A stretch of DNA of 64,000 bases from NCBI GenBank assembly GCA_963576785.1, contig OY756151.1, positions 1,612,001 to 1,676,000 on the forward strand. The letters run 5' to 3'. The notes beneath the pieces were generated by a model that worked only from the letters and a program-made list of their open reading frames with translations, searched no databases and was not told where the DNA came from. Below, one piece after another: positions 1 to 12,916 of this stretch (the stretch's first letter is position 1; the number at the start of each line of letters is the position of its first letter). Made by a program: the position numbers and the translations under genes. Source of the stretch: Chlorophyllum brunneum (lineage: Eukaryota > Basidiomycota > Agaricomycetes > Agaricales > Agaricaceae).

Positions 1-219
1 ATCGTTACCATAAACCATTAGCATCCTCAATTCAATCTCAGCTTATCATCTGCGAGATGTTAGTGTTGAGGTGCCAAACGGCGGTTGTCTTTGCATCCGC
101 AAGCAGAGTGTGGAGACGAGGGAACAGTGTATTCGTCAATTGGCTTTGACGCAGCAGAGACATCCATTTGATCCGAGTGGTGTATCTCCCACCCGAGGAC
201 AGTTGTGTTTGAGTGAAGG

Positions 220-540
220 TGAGTGAGTTAAGGTTGTATAACTCATGTCTATTGGGTGAAGTTGCAATAATTGATGTGGGCTGGGTAATATATTGTTGCG
301 AAGAGTGTCAGAAATATGACTGGATGGACCATGAATGGTTCTGTTGTACGTGTATTACTCACTCTCCGAGTGTTCAAGCAACTCCTTCACCTTAGCGCGA
401 AGGTAGCAGATCAAACCCAATGTCCTCCACCCCCCACTCTATCACAAACCCAAAGCGCCTCACGTGGCTGTCGCGAATCCACCAAACCGGAAAACACACC
501 TGATACCACCCAAGCCTGTCGAGGTATATTTGGAACCACC
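220..540 (+). pseudogene. MYND-finger gene relic (M0)
   Basis: Decayed copy of the MYND genes found intact further right. Bases 220-255 resemble the end of their first MYND exon (the stretch coding Gly-Leu-Arg-Leu-Cys-Asn). After a gap of intron length, bases 285-340 read YCCEECQKYDWMDHEW, which matches the second half of the MYND motif in the intact copies. Bases 430-515 match the following exon (coding the segment before HHTVIL in gene A). Reading frames are broken between these blocks and no start or downstream domain is recognisable, so this is a pseudogene fragment. The exact ends are uncertain. Confidence 0.65.
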
Positions 541-3199
541 GCATTAGCAACCAGGTGGGACCACGTATCCTTCCTACATCAATTCGATAGGACGTAGAAA
601 TATTTTCCAGTAACCACGACTATGGTATGACAGAAGGATTGGAATCGGGGGGGAACTCGATAGCCTCAATCCGTTCTCCCTTTCTATCATTTCCCCGAAC
701 AAACTTCCAATAGCAAAGGCAACCGGGTTCATTAATGCACAACGAGGGAGCCCCCTACCAACCAAATGTCCAAGTAAGTCGTGGATCTCCAATCCGGGAA
801 CGGTCACCTTTGATGGGGTCAGCCTAATAGTGGCTACATACTATGGAGAATATATGTGCCTCAACTTATCCGAAAGTCACTCGATATTTCAAACTCGTCG
901 CAACAATCTTCAAATCGTGTTGTTCGCATAGTCCACGTATTTCAAACTCTTCGCAGGGCCTCTAAGGGCCGTGAGATCGCTTCCTGAAGTGTGCTTCGGC
1001 GACACCAATCTTGGAAAGTAGATGATACAAATGAGGCATCACTTGCATACGAAACCTACCCTACCTCAATCACATATCCACAAAAAAAAAACCGAAGTAC
1101 TCACCCAATTATCAACTCTCAACCAGGCATACTCTTTGTTCAGTCGCACTTCTTCATAAGTCCAGGAGGTGGCAAAGACCCCCCTCCAGGTTTTTTTCGC
1201 AGTGTCTTTCACAATCCCAACAGGGCCCTAAGAAACCAGATCACCTATTCCTCATCAAATGATGTGATAGTAACCGTGGCGTACCCGAGTACCAGTATAC
1301 ACACGGGTCTTCGCTTCATCAACTTAGTTATAAAGTAGTAAATAAATTATTAGTGGTGATCAGCCGTTCGTCGAGTGGCAAATGAACCTAATCAATCAAG
1401 GCCAGAATATCATGAAACAACCAGATGGGAAACGTACATTAAGCCAGGAAGGTGCACATACAACAAAACCTTCCGATTCTGGTAATTGAGGACTTTGAAC
1501 ACTGAATGATGGTGGATTGTGGAGCAGGGAGTGGAGGAGGGCTTTTGTTGGAGTGTGGAGATGGGGTCGAGGGTCAGGACGAGGGTGATGTGGCGGTGAG
1601 TGAGGATTAGAATGAGGGTGAGTAGACGCCGACAATTTCACCGACGTATCCAAGGAATTCAAGAAAAGGACGGAGAGATAGACATTCATCCAATTAACCG
1701 GGGCCTTCTATTGGGTGCGCACATATCACCACTTCATCTACTTGATCACCAAGTGGCAAAAATAGCCCCCTGGGGCACATCACTCGTTATTTGGCTCGAT
1801 AGACCAATTCAATCAATATCACTTTCCGAAGTACCACTAGGTGGTGAACATACAAGGCGGTAACCCAAAACCATGCACCCTAGCCATACAACAAGTGCCT
1901 CCAATTCACTGAATTAGAGAAAAGAAACTATGTGGAATGTATCGGGGTCGACGACAAGTGTAAACTAACCTGGTGATATTAGAGGTGGGTAGCTGGTGAG
2001 GAATGTTGGTTGGGGTTGATTAAGGAAGGAGAAAAGGCAAAGGACGAGGGAGAAGAATGCATTCAACGGATACTCATCGCCGAATGTACATGCGTAGACT
2101 GATTCGGCATAGCCGCGCCCGGACATAACATACACGCCAACAATGCCATCCCAGGCGCATCGTAAAAGTGTCCAGGGAAATCAGTTCGTAGATCAGGAGA
2201 ATTCGCACGAACATATGCTTAATTAAACCATCCATCGAGAGAGAAAGACGTATGAGAACAGCACACATCCCATCAAGGATCACTTTCATCCAATTAGCTA
2301 GATCCCTCTGTTTACTGGTCGCGTATTAGGATGTGCGAATTAGACAAGGCGTGGAGTAGACCCCCTGTAGCTCACCCATCACCACTTCCTCATAACCATC
2401 CGCAAGTACTAGAACATAGCCAAGCGGGGCGTACCAGTTGTCCAATGACCGCATGGAGAAAAAGTGAATGGAAGGTGGTGGTATTTGCAGGGATGGGCTG
2501 TGGTGGTGGGAGAGGATTATGTGAGAAGACAGTAGCGGGTTACGCTGAGCTCAGGAATCGTTTGAGTAGGCATGTCTAGTTCCCGACCCTACTTCATTCA
2601 TTCCGAAGAGTGCTGGAAGGACCTCGTAACTTACCTCCTTTTGAGCAGGTGGACAGGTTGTTGACTCACACCACGAGTCAGCCGTCTGTTAGACTCTGAT
2701 TCCAGTAAAGCACGAAAAGACCGTTGGATAACAAGAATACTGCGAGGTGTTGGTGTAGTTGGCGAGAGGAGTACGTTATGAGGTGCAGGAATAAAGGTAA
2801 CGTCGTGTCAGTCAGCGACCAGAAGCATGGTTCCTCAAAAAAGAATATACGACAAATCAGAATCTATCAAGAGACTGACGGCTATCACAAGAACAGGACT
2901 TGCTTTACACAGCTCACCTCCGCAACTCTTGTTCCGTGCTCGAATTAGGCACATGTGCTACGCTCTACCAGGTCTCATCGCAGCACTGACTGGCGTCTCT
3001 GGAGTTGTCATTGCAACTTATCCCGACGTACCCTTGATCGAGAATATCTGATACAACGTATCCCATCACGACATTCCCCAAAAATTGCCCATGGTATTTT
3101 CCGTACAACGCTATATCTGGGAACAAGATCCTTCAGAGATTCTTATGGTGTCACCTACGGGATTTGCTTGTGTTTTAGTGAGCACGAAGACGTGATTGA
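541..3199. other. No recognisable gene
   Basis: I see only short open frames without recognisable motifs on either strand. Given the MYND relic to the left and the X-family relic to the right, this may be decayed duplicated DNA, but nothing in it can be named. Confidence 0.4.
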
Positions 3200-3600
3200 A
3201 TTCGACGGTCTTGAGGCACCTTCAATCCTTGCTCCCCATGCGACCATGAAAACAAGCCCAATAATTTCACACAGCAGGTGGAGCTGTTCATCTCCCTTCT
3301 CCATCGGGCTCCAACAAAGCTCCAGTGCCACGGATCCCCACTAATTACAAGATCCCCAGCGCCAGACCCGAATGTGCAACGCAGACCCGAATCGCCTTCC
3401 TTTGGCCAAAAGTAGACTTCGCGTTCCAGAAGAGTTCTCCGACAACGAAGGACGGTAGTCGTGATTTCTTGGACATCTCCCAGACCCCGCGGATTCCTTC
3501 TGCGATGACAGCTCTGGCTCCCATCCATCAGGTGGTATCGTTGGGATGGCATTGTATTACACCTAGCATCATAATACATCAGAGGGCACTGTGATACATG
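3200..3600 (+). pseudogene. Relic of unidentified repeated family X (X1)
   Basis: The stretch around 3,328-3,360, with IPTNYKIP in one frame, closely matches segments near 22.7 kb (-), 40.9 kb (-) and 48.15 kb (+), where the last reads LIPTKYKIPG. The resemblance continues loosely to about 3,580. No complete reading frame or domain is recognisable in any copy. I cannot name the family; it is described as X throughout. Confidence 0.5.
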
Positions 3601-4216
3601 ACTCCAAAGGATTAAAGTAATAATAACTACCATGTCCATGATCAGATCAGCTCCTTTGGCACCAACGCGCACAACCCGTCTCCATCAAAGAAAACCATGA
3701 CCTACGCAATTACCAAAAGCTACCACCTATGTTCCGTTGAAGTGATCTGGCAAGGAAGAGGAAGATGAGCATAGCAATAGGGAAGACAACTGAACGGCAT
3801 GTGAGGTGGAGTATTGCGGCCTTCGGCGGTATATAGCCTTGGGGTTTACATGAGTCCTAAGTATGAAGGTGGGCAAGCATACATTCAGAAGTTTGGAGGA
3901 CACAACAATGGAAGATGATCATTCTGGAGGTGTGATTTTTGCCATCTTGACATGATTAGAAGATTCGTAATTGAAGGTCCGGGTTCTTGGCATTCCAATA
4001 TTAGTCAACTGACAAAATGCTCATTATCCAAGCTCCGAGTCCAAGATCAACCAACATATGACATAGAATTTCCCCCATGTGTACTTTTCCACATTCAAAT
4101 ATCCGGACACCTACAACGTAAAAAGTCATCAAGGGTGTCGAGAGTTCGGGGCAACGACCTTCCGGCTAGCCTCTTACGCCTCTCATTCCTCTGACTGCTT
4201 TTCGCTTTCCATCACC
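3601..4216. other. Upstream region without recognisable gene
   Basis: No coding pattern seen. This stretch should include the promoter of the membrane protein gene starting at 4,217. Confidence 0.35.
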
Positions 4217-5639
4217 ATGCTCATTCTTCTCTTGTGCGCCACTGCATTCAGGGTTTCATCGAGTATCCCACTCACACCAGCCATCAATTTCCCCGACCCG
4301 CCCACCCCGCTCACCATTTTCGGACGTGAACTCCCGGATTCCCTTAACCCCGCTAGCCATCGTACCATACAGGACCTTATCTGGAGTTGCCTCGCGACAA
4401 TTTTTGCGTGTACCTGGGTTGCTGTGCACCCCAATGTTCCCAAACCATGTACCTCAGGCTGGGAGAATGTGAAAGAGAGAATAATGATTATGGTATGTGC
4501 ATTGTTGGCACCGGAGCTCATTACAGCCTGGGCTCTGAGGCAGCGCTTGGGGGCTACAACTCACATGGAGGAGTATAATGAGAAGCATTTTGAAGGCGAG
4601 TCGCCAGCCAGACCTGGGTTGCTCTTGTATCTCATCCACTTCAGAGATGCCGCCAGCGAGATCAATCATGCAATCCGTCATGGACTGGTTTGGAGAATAC
4701 AATGTGGAGTGTCACAAACACACCCGTAAGGGTCCTTGGACGCTTACTCATGGATTCCTCCTCGAGATGGGTGGCCTGCGAGCATATAGACGTTCTGAGC
4801 CGTTTGAGACTGTTGAAGAGCTTCCGGGGCGTCTTTCTATGTCGGAGGCAGAAATAAACGATAAAAGCAAAGGCGACTTTCTCACCAAGCTTTTCGTTGT
4901 CCTCCAGACGACCTGGTTCATGGTCCAGGTCATCGCTCGTTGGATCACTGGCTTGCAGGTCACGGAGCTTGAGGTCGTCACTCTTGGTTTCGCATTTTTG
5001 AATATTGTCACGTATGCACTGTGGTGGAACAAACCGCAGAACATGCAGGTTCCGATATACATTGATGCAGGAGAGCACGGCGAGTCGGAGGAAGAAGACT
5101 GGCATGGAACGGGGATGAAGGAGGATCAGGGCACTTTCAAGACTTGGAAGAGAATATTCAGTGCGCCTTTCACCGTCTCCTGGTTCATTGCTACGATCCC
5201 CGGAACGTTTCTTGACATGCTGGGTGCTGATATGAGTTCTCCATTCAACTCCTCAGTGGATGGAATTCAAAATTTGGCGGTCTTAATCCCCATGACTTTA
5301 ATCAACCTGATATTCGGAGGTATACACTTCATACCGTTCTGGACGTCGTCCTTCTCTTCATATACAGAAGCAGCTCTCTGGATGACTTCAGCAGTGTGGA
5401 TTGCCGCTGAGCCAATCTTCCTAACATCATTTGCCCTAGCGGATTTATTCGCTGCCCGTCGTAATAATAGATTTTTACGAGCGGTTGCGTATGGTTTGTC
5501 TTACTTCATGGCACCTGGCGGGTGGTTTTATGCCTTTGCCCGAGTTGGCATCATTGCTCTTTCCTTCTTCAGCCTTCGTGATCTCCCACCCAGTGCATAT
5601 CTGGATGTTGAGTGGACAAGCTTTATCCCCCACTTTTAG
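4217..5639 (+). CDS. Multi-pass membrane protein of unknown function (Agaricomycete family)
   Basis: The ATG at 4,217 opens a hydrophobic leader, MLILLLCATAFRVSSS, followed by a membrane segment and the phrase TIQDLIWSCLATIFACTW. After an intron the frame at 4,731 continues with GPWTLTHGFLLEMGG and runs open to the stop at 5,637-5,639, ending in VEWTSFIPHF. The WTLTHGF..MGG block and the VEW-T-FIPH ending are, from memory, typical of a large basidiomycete membrane protein family with no known function. Several hydrophobic segments occur at about 5,160-5,600. The intron between the two frames lies in 4,573-4,730 and must have length 1 modulo 3. Candidates are 4,600-4,660 or 4,688-4,730, neither with perfect splice signals, so the product is about 430-440 residues. 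Confidence 0.75.
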
Positions 5640-6282
5640 GTGCTACCTCCATTGTATTTTAATTACTATGTTAATGAATGTGTTCAGTTTGTCGACCGTA
5701 ATGGCTATCATGCTACATGTTCATTTTGCTCAGGCGCAAGTCTTATTAGTGATCCTGTACAAAACCAGACTTGTCGGAAATCATCCACTATGGGCACATC
5801 ACCCGCAGGTCTTCTTCACCTTCCTCAACAAGCGGCTTCGCTAACGGTTACAGATGGAACGTACCACGATCCTTCGCTTCCCTCCTCGACAACCTCTGTA
5901 AAAATCGTTTCGTACTCTAATTAACGACAGGCAGTACTCTACCAAGTCCCACCGCAGCTGTAATTCGCGTTTCTAGAGCCATAATTCTCGATCCTCTGTG
6001 TAGTGCCAAATCTACGCCGACGAACTTGAGTAACAAATTCAGATCTTCAATCCTTCGCGTTGTACGAATCTATCCATCCACCTTAGTATGACATTGAGTA
6101 TGCGTGGAGACGTACGTTCATCGCCCGTGTCTAAACAAATATTCGTTCCAACCACTCTAATTTGCGTCTTTCCGCGTTCTATAACCCGATTCTCACTCGG
6201 TTCCATTGCACCTGAATCTGTGCCAGTCAATCAAGTACGGATACGCCCACACGTGTACCACCCCTATATATTCTCAAACAAT
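5640..6282. other. Intergenic region between convergent genes
   Basis: No coding pattern recognised; it contains the 3' flanks of the membrane protein gene (+) and of the DUF6534 gene (-). Confidence 0.4.
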
Positions 6283-7595
6283 TCATGAGGTGAAAAAGTG
6301 ACAAACGGTCCGTATGGTACTCCGAGGTGCAGTGTGTCGAGTGATTTTTCTCAGCACTGCGCTGAACCCTGAAGGCCTGACGCCTTCCGGTGTGGACGTC
6401 GGCCTGTGACGAGCATCACTCCCGAGAGCCCCTAATGAAATCTGAGCGAGCTCGAAAGACTCTACAGCGTGCCTCCCTCCTCCGATGATACCCCGGTTAT
6501 TGAGCAACGCCAACATTGAATTGCCGTAGATCTTGCTCATTGTAAGACCTGGCAGGAAATAGAGTGGGTTTGGCGGTTCAGGCATGTAGAAGACTGTGTA
6601 GCAGATTACTGCGAAACCTGACGTGACGACATCAATGAGATAGGGTTTTTTGGAATGCATGAAGTAGACCTTACTTGTTGCGATTCCCGTTTCAATGACC
6701 AGCTGAACAATACTCGTAATGTGTGCCTGTACAAATCGCTTCATTGCTCTCTTGCGCTGCCTCAGGAGCTAGAACCATAAGTAAGACTGAATATGACGGT
6801 AGCAGTAGGGGGAAAGCTGACAAAGATGGTCATGCAGGTAGCAATTGTAAGGTCACAGACCACGTTGAATGGCCCCCATATCTTTGGTGATAGGTTAGCT
6901 AACTCGGGAGGATTTTTTTTTTACATACACACCATTTTGAATCCTGGCTGACAGGAAGTACTGATGAGTGTGGAAGTGATTGTTCCACCAATCACTTCAT
7001 TACTGTAGCAAACACAACCAAAAATGCCACTTGTTAATTGGGCCAATGACAACTGTTATAATATTCTTTTTTCAGTTCGAAGCCTTTCAAAATATGAAAA
7101 TCTTATCACTCACGCATAAAATGAAAGCCACAATCCATTTTTTCCTGGAGATGATATATATCTTGTGTGCGTACAGACACTGGACTGTCGCTGCAACTAA
7201 TGGCGAAGAGTTCAGTCAAAAAATTCTCTTGACGCTTAGGATTGTCTCGTACCAGAAGTGCTTGATGCAATTATTGAAAACCGGAAGTGGTCATTGTACA
7301 TCATAGGGTGACCGTCGCATACAGATATGAGTGGAGGGTTTGCGAGTCTTTCTACATCCCATACAGCAACGCATGTTTGAGTCAATCCAACAAGGTAGAC
7401 CCATATGACAGCAAGTTTGATCATAATCCTATCTTCCGGAAAGGCAATATAATAGATGTCTGCGGTGGAAGGTTAATTTGATTGCTAAGAGGGCGAGTAC
7501 ATGAATTCCTTACAAACTTGGGTTGTCAAGATCCCGAAGAGTAGAAAGTCTAAAATGATTCCAAAGAGCTTGGAAGATTACATGAGCAATTCTAG
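6283..7595 (-). pseudogene. DUF6534-type membrane protein, 5' end apparently damaged (D0)
   Basis: Reading on the minus strand, the exons spell an ordinary DUF6534 protein. Bases about 7,583-7,513 give FGIILDFLLFGILTTQV. After an intron (GTAAGG...CAG) about 7,460-7,330 give YIYYIAFPEDRIMIKLAV and ERLANPP. About 7,180-7,110 give QCLYAHKIYIISRKKW, and about 6,880-6,820 give WGPFNVVCDLTIATCMTIF. The last block from 6,744 gives ITSIVQLVIETGIAT, a clear intron, then LYFLPGLTMSKIYGNSML and LLNNRG. DUF6534 proteins are predicted seven-helix membrane proteins of mushrooms with no established function. At the 5' end the frame coding RIAHVIFQ is one base out of register with LFGIILD, and the only nearby ATG in the second frame is followed by TAA. 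That suggests a frameshift, unless an upstream exon was missed. It is a different branch from copies D1-D5. Confidence 0.6.
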
Positions 7596-9233
7596 TTGCT
7601 TGAGCCACTGCGTTTAAGTGACGTACTAGCCCTGCGGGTAAGAAACCCGGATGGATGTCTGTGACAGTGACTCTCTACAAAAAATTTCTTAGAGGTGGAT
7701 TATGGGGTAGCTCACGTTCTACACACTCTCTGATGGCCACATCCTCCATGCTGATAGAAAATTACGACCGGGGAGTGCTGTGAGAAGTATCGAAAGGATG
7801 GCCCCTTTATACTCCCTTTGGTGAATATACCGTGACAGAAACGGCCTTAAATCGAAGCCACTTAGGATTCCGGTGGGAACGTGATATGTATGATGCGTAT
7901 GATCACCACTGGGTAGCGAGAGTGAATCTAACGTCTTACCATGCTAGCGGGGTGCGACAAAGAGATGTTCCGTTGGTTACGCGACCCTGACTCGAACAGC
8001 CAGTATGTTCAAAGTCGACTAGCCACATCTGGGTTGGCGGCAGTCGTCGAGTTCTACCCATAATACGAGCAGATCCATTCGTTGGAAGGGATGTCAAGAT
8101 TGAGCGCCAACCGGGATTCTAATAAGCCCTGAGATGGAGCGTTATTTGCCATTGACATGATCATGAAGGCGCTTCGCGTAAACATTCGTTCGGATATAGA
8201 ATCATCATTTCTGCCCGCAGTCTCACCCATTCTAGTACTGGGACTCCCATTTGGTAGGGGATTTCCGAAGTCCGATAAGCATCATTGTTGGACGTCGTTG
8301 TCAGAAATGTCAAGTCTACGGAGTGGCTTCAAGACCTATGGCCCAAGTTGGCGCTGCGCGGACCGGGATGATTTTACGAAGCCGGTAGGTATACCGGCCC
8401 ATCAGCGCCCCAGTTCAGATCGCCTACGAGCGCAAACTGAAGGTCGGTGTCGACCGAGCGATGTTGCCAGTTGCCTTTGGCGTACGAGAGGCGTCCATTC
8501 GATCCTCGTGTGGTACCCTTGAAGACAGGGCATCGATGAGTGCAGACAAGCACAAGGGAAAGTAAGCATAAAGGTCGACACCACATCCAGAGCCGCCCTC
8601 GCTCATCTCGAAACACTTTGGCATAGTCTAGCAAAGAAATTATCGACGACAGTTAATTTCGGGAAATTAGTCGACCCGTGGAGCTGGCGGGGAGTTAGGC
8701 GACGGACGGCCATTTGTTCTGTTTTGATGTGGCATACGAGATCACAACTCGTGACTTGTTATCATCACCCGATAACCGTCCCGGTCATCATTCCTGTTCA
8801 CAGCCTTAGTAGAGGATCATTATTATTCGGACGTACACAGACTACAGAGTGGGCTTCCTATCAAATACAAGAGCCGAGGGCTAGGTTGATGGCCGATGAT
8901 TTTATGGAGCCGGTTTTGACACCCTCCATCAGCATTCTCAAACCAGTTTCAACATACCGTCAGCGGGAAGTTGGTTTTAATGCCTACTGTGGGTTGTCTC
9001 CGCAACCGGAAGCTGTGGGTGGTGTTGATTGAATTATGACATAGGAGAGGCATCTATACCCGATCTAAGTGGTGAGTTGTTCTGCTCAGGTGCATCGCCC
9101 ATCCGGTATTTGATATCACACTTATCTTGAGTTTGTTGACAAAGGAACAATTAAAGTCGGCAGCTGCCAATCGGGTCACAACTCGTGACCTGTTATCATC
9201 CTGATAACCAGCACATCTGTCCTCCTCACAACA
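7596..9233. other. Non-coding stretch with a partial duplicate of the gene A 5' region
   Basis: Bases about 8,741-8,790 (ACAACTCGTGACTTGTTATCAT) resemble 9,178-9,205, just upstream of MYND gene A, so the promoter or 5' end of that gene seems to have been duplicated and then decayed. A further short match links about 8,350-8,405 with 8,890-8,945 (GATGATTTTA.GAAGCCGGT type). No intact coding frame is seen. Confidence 0.35.
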
Positions 9234-10941
9234 ATGAACTCCCTCGGAGACCTCTCAGTCGGACTTCCTCAAGAATGGGAAGAATCGTATCAACGTATGA
9301 TGCGAGGCTGCGGCGCAATACCCAATGGCGACCCAAAAAAACTTCACCAAGCCCTTCAGCGTATATCTACAGGCGCTGTGGACTTTAATGCGTTACCTGG
9401 ACCCACGGGCGTGAACAAACGTATCTCTGTTCCGTTACAGAAACTTGATAAATGTCATGTTTGTGCCAAGACGAGCGGGTTGAGGTTGTGCAATTCGTGC
9501 GCTTCGGTGTGTTTGGTTTTTTTTATCTATCGGTTGGATGTGGTTGTTGACGTGATCTAGGCGATATACTGTGGTAAAGATTGTCAGAAAATTGACTGGA
9601 GGGAACACAAACAATTCTGTTGTACGTGGCTTACGCTCCTTCTTTCCAAGCGGCCAAGTAACTCAACAAAAATTAGCGCAAACCCAACAAATCAACCTCA
9701 AAGTCTTTCACCCATTCATCGCCTACCTCTTCGATACTCTCCGACGCATAATCCCAGATTCCGCCAAATCTCTTCCACCAAATCTAGACCCCTTTCTCTT
9801 ATCCATGTTCGAGAAACTCGGTCGTCGTCCTGGCACCCGTCCCATCTCCTTCCATCCCGCACTCTGTCACAAACTTCTCAAAGCGCCCACACCTGGTTCT
9901 CGTAAATCCACAGCATCAGAGAACACATTACATCATACTGTCATTCTTGGTGATAGCTATGAGCTCGATATCTCACGTTTTCCGGATCCGGACAAGCTGA
10001 CGGGGTGGTTGAGAGGGAAACGGAGACCGGAAGCGATAAGGATGTATCGGCATATTGTGAGAGAGACGGATATACTTGAAGTGACTGTGGCGGTTTCGCT
10101 GTTGTTGCTCTCTGAAGTTTATTCCACTCATATGACCAAACCTCCTCCTCGATCCGACGCCCCGAGTCCAGCGGCCGGAGAAGAACAAGCATGGGAACTC
10201 CGACCATGTTACCGACTTGAATACGGGTACAGTCCTGTCAGTGATTTCGGTATTTGCAAAGGGCGAATCCTAGGTAAATCCAATCGACTCCAGACATGGA
10301 CCTATCACAATCGTCAATCCGACAATCGCGTCGCATTCCTCGATCCGGATAATCACTACTGGATGTATTTTCGGACGATAAAGGGTGAAGAGATTGTTTT
10401 GGATTGTTGTAGTGCTGCGTACGGAATGGAAGCATGTGTGGATGCGTCTGGATGTTTGAGGAATTTACCGGCGATGTTTAGGGACTATGGGAGTTCGAGG
10501 ACGCCGGCGTATTTTTATCAAGCGAAGGAAGGACAAGAACAAGTGAGGTCGCATGTGTTGGTGGAGGAGAAACGGTTTTCGGTGATGCAGAATACGAATT
10601 TGCATGGGGCGTTGAGTTGGGAGATATTCGGTGGTGGACGAAATAATTCCGAACAACATGCACGGGTACGTGAATTCGTGCAAACAATTCAAGGGAGACC
10701 TTGTACAGAGGCACAAGAAGAGAGAATTCAAGATTTTCGATCGCATGGGGGGTTGATGCTTAACCAGGTGTTGGAGGGGCGACATTGGAAAGAGTGGAAG
10801 AAGCCAGAAGTGTTTGGGAGAGGTGGAGAAGATGTTTTGACTGAAGAAACGTTCGTGAGGGGGTCGAAGGGGGATAAGGACTGTAATGGACGACTAAATG
10901 GCATGATGGGGTTATTTGGGGAGGCGTTTGGCATGAATTAG
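9234..10941 (+). CDS. MYND-type zinc-finger protein A
   Basis: Three exons, 9,234-9,506, 9,561-9,621 and 9,677-10,941, close in phase to give 532 residues. Both introns (54 and 55 bases) are GT-AG. The MYND finger spans residues 74-111. Its ligands are C74, C77, C86 and C89, then YC95, C99, H107 and C111, and intron 1 splits the finger. MYND fingers bind proline-rich peptides in partner proteins. The remaining 400 residues form a domain shared with genes B and C, with blocks LEYGYSPVSDFGICKGRI, DPDNHYWMYF, LDCC, ACVDASG and RFSVMQN. I do not recognise this domain; it looks like a basidiomycete-specific family. Gene A has about 30 extra N-terminal residues compared with B and no intron before the finger. 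No SET-domain motif was seen, so a SMYD methyltransferase role is not supported. Confidence 0.88.
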
Positions 10942-11371
10942 TGTATTATTACTGCCTACTTGTACATTCTTTCTCCAGGTTCTCATGGTAGTTCGTTTTG
11001 TGTATTGTTGCACCTGTAATATGATGGCAATGTTCCAATGGGATAGTTTGTACCCATAAATGCTTTGTGGGATTGATGATACTTAGTCCAAGATGATGAA
11101 CAGCGAGGCAGTGTTTTGCCACAACGAACGGTATTACGCGGCGCAGGCGAACCACTAACGGGGATAAAGCAGTGCACTGGTACTGCACAACGTGTACTAC
11201 ACCTTCGTTTTCTGGAATGTTATGCATGCAGGATCGACGCTCAGGGTGCCTAAGAAAACCATAGAATATTATGTATATGTAAGCGAAATAATCAAACTCG
11301 GATCACAATCGTTATTATTGTGTATTTATGAGCCACAACTGCTCCTTGAACTATAACCTCAACGTCCAACC

Positions 11372-12916
11372 ATGGCTACAATCCAAGAAGCCTTTGCCGT
11401 GTTTGACGAGCTCTTTAGCGGTCGTTAGTCCTTTTATACTGTCTTTCGTCTGTTCTGACGTGACGTTTGTGCATCTTAGGGACTGTCATTGAGCATCTGG
11501 TTTTGCCGGAGCGTAAGCCACGCAAGATATCCGTACCGCTTCAGAGCTTGGATAAGTGTCATGAATGTGGTGCTACTGAGGGATTGCGTCTATGTAATTC
11601 GTGTGCTTCTGTGAGTTTTCATCCATTTTGTGGGTTTTGGCTTGTTCTGATAGATTGTGCTAGACCATCTATTGTTCGCCTGAGTGCCAGAAAAAGGCTT
11701 GGAAAGATCATAAAGCATCTTGTGGTGGGTTTAACAACCTCGGCGCTTCATTTGTTTTTTTTTCATGTTTTCCTTAGCTCACAGTCATCAAATCAATCTC
11801 AAGACATTCCATCCATTCATCGCATACCTTTTCGACTATCTTCGTAGAGTCGCAGACCCAAAGAACCCAACACACCCAGCCCATATTCGTAAACTCGTCA
11901 AAGCACCTATACCTCGTGTCCACCGGGCCACGCGTCGTTCACAAATGATCCATCATACCATCGTTCTCGGCGGCGATCACGTTGCTTCTGATAATGGCGT
12001 CACTTTATTATTCTGGAATCAAAAACAAACAAAATTCGAAGATATATTCAAGTTGTATTATCAAACCATTCGAGAGGTTTGGATACCAGAGTTGACGTTG
12101 TCGATATCCATGACGCTTCTTGCCGAGATTTATTCTTCGGATTATGCCACTCCGGTGGAAGTCCCCGTACGCAATGCGATTACCCTTCCTCAAGATGATA
12201 CTCCAAAGCCATGTTTCCGATTGGAATATGGTCGAAGCCCGATTTCGGATTTTGGGATATGTAGAGGAAAGATACGGAGCAAGAAGAATTGCGTTCAAGT
12301 TTGGACCTACTATGATCCTAGAACCAAAACCCGGATGACTCTCGCGGATCCTGATAATCATTTTTGGTTATACTTCAAGACGATTCGTGGGGAGATTATC
12401 ACTTTGGATTGTTGCGCTTACAGTTTTGGCATGGAAGCTTTCGTCGATGCAGGTCCTTATATTTCAAAACTCCCCGAACACGTACGAGCAATCGAATCTG
12501 CTCGTGTTCCAGCATTCTTTCAAACACCGCAAGATCGACATCGTCAACCTTACGAATTGGTTGAAGAAGCCAGATTTTCCGTCATGCATAAAACGGAACT
12601 ACACGATGCTTTGTCTACTCGAACTCCGCATCAAGAAACGCCTTATCAAAAACGTATCATTCGAGAGTTTATTAGTCAAGTGCTTGGAAGACAATGTACG
12701 CCGGAGGAAGAAGAGAGGACGAGAAGGTTTAGAAGTCATGTTACGGCGGCGATGAATGAAGTTTTGAGTGGTGGGTATTGGCGTGATTGGGAGAAACCGG
12801 TGGTTTATAGGGATAGTTTGCTTGAGGGTGGGGTGGGTGGTTGGGAGAAATTGAAAACGTTGTTTAAGGATTCGTCGACGGTTCAAGCTCATAATGATCG
12901 TCTTGGGATAGTTTGA
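11372..12916 (+). CDS. MYND-type zinc-finger protein B
   Basis: Four exons, 11,372-11,423, 11,480-11,610, 11,664-11,724 and 11,778-12,916, close in phase to give 460 residues. Introns are 56, 53 and 53 bases. The start is supported by a short first exon, MATIQEAFAVFDELFSG, joined in phase to TVIEHLVLPERK. The MYND finger spans residues 44-81, with C44, C47, C56, C59, C65, C69, H77 and C81. The small finger exon is 61 bases in genes A, B and C alike. The C-terminal family domain shows LEYGRSPISDFGICRGKIR, DPDNHFWLYF, LDCC and RFSVMHKTELHDAL. The gene lies 430 bases downstream of gene A in the same direction, as a tandem paralogue. Function is unknown beyond probable protein binding. Confidence 0.88.
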
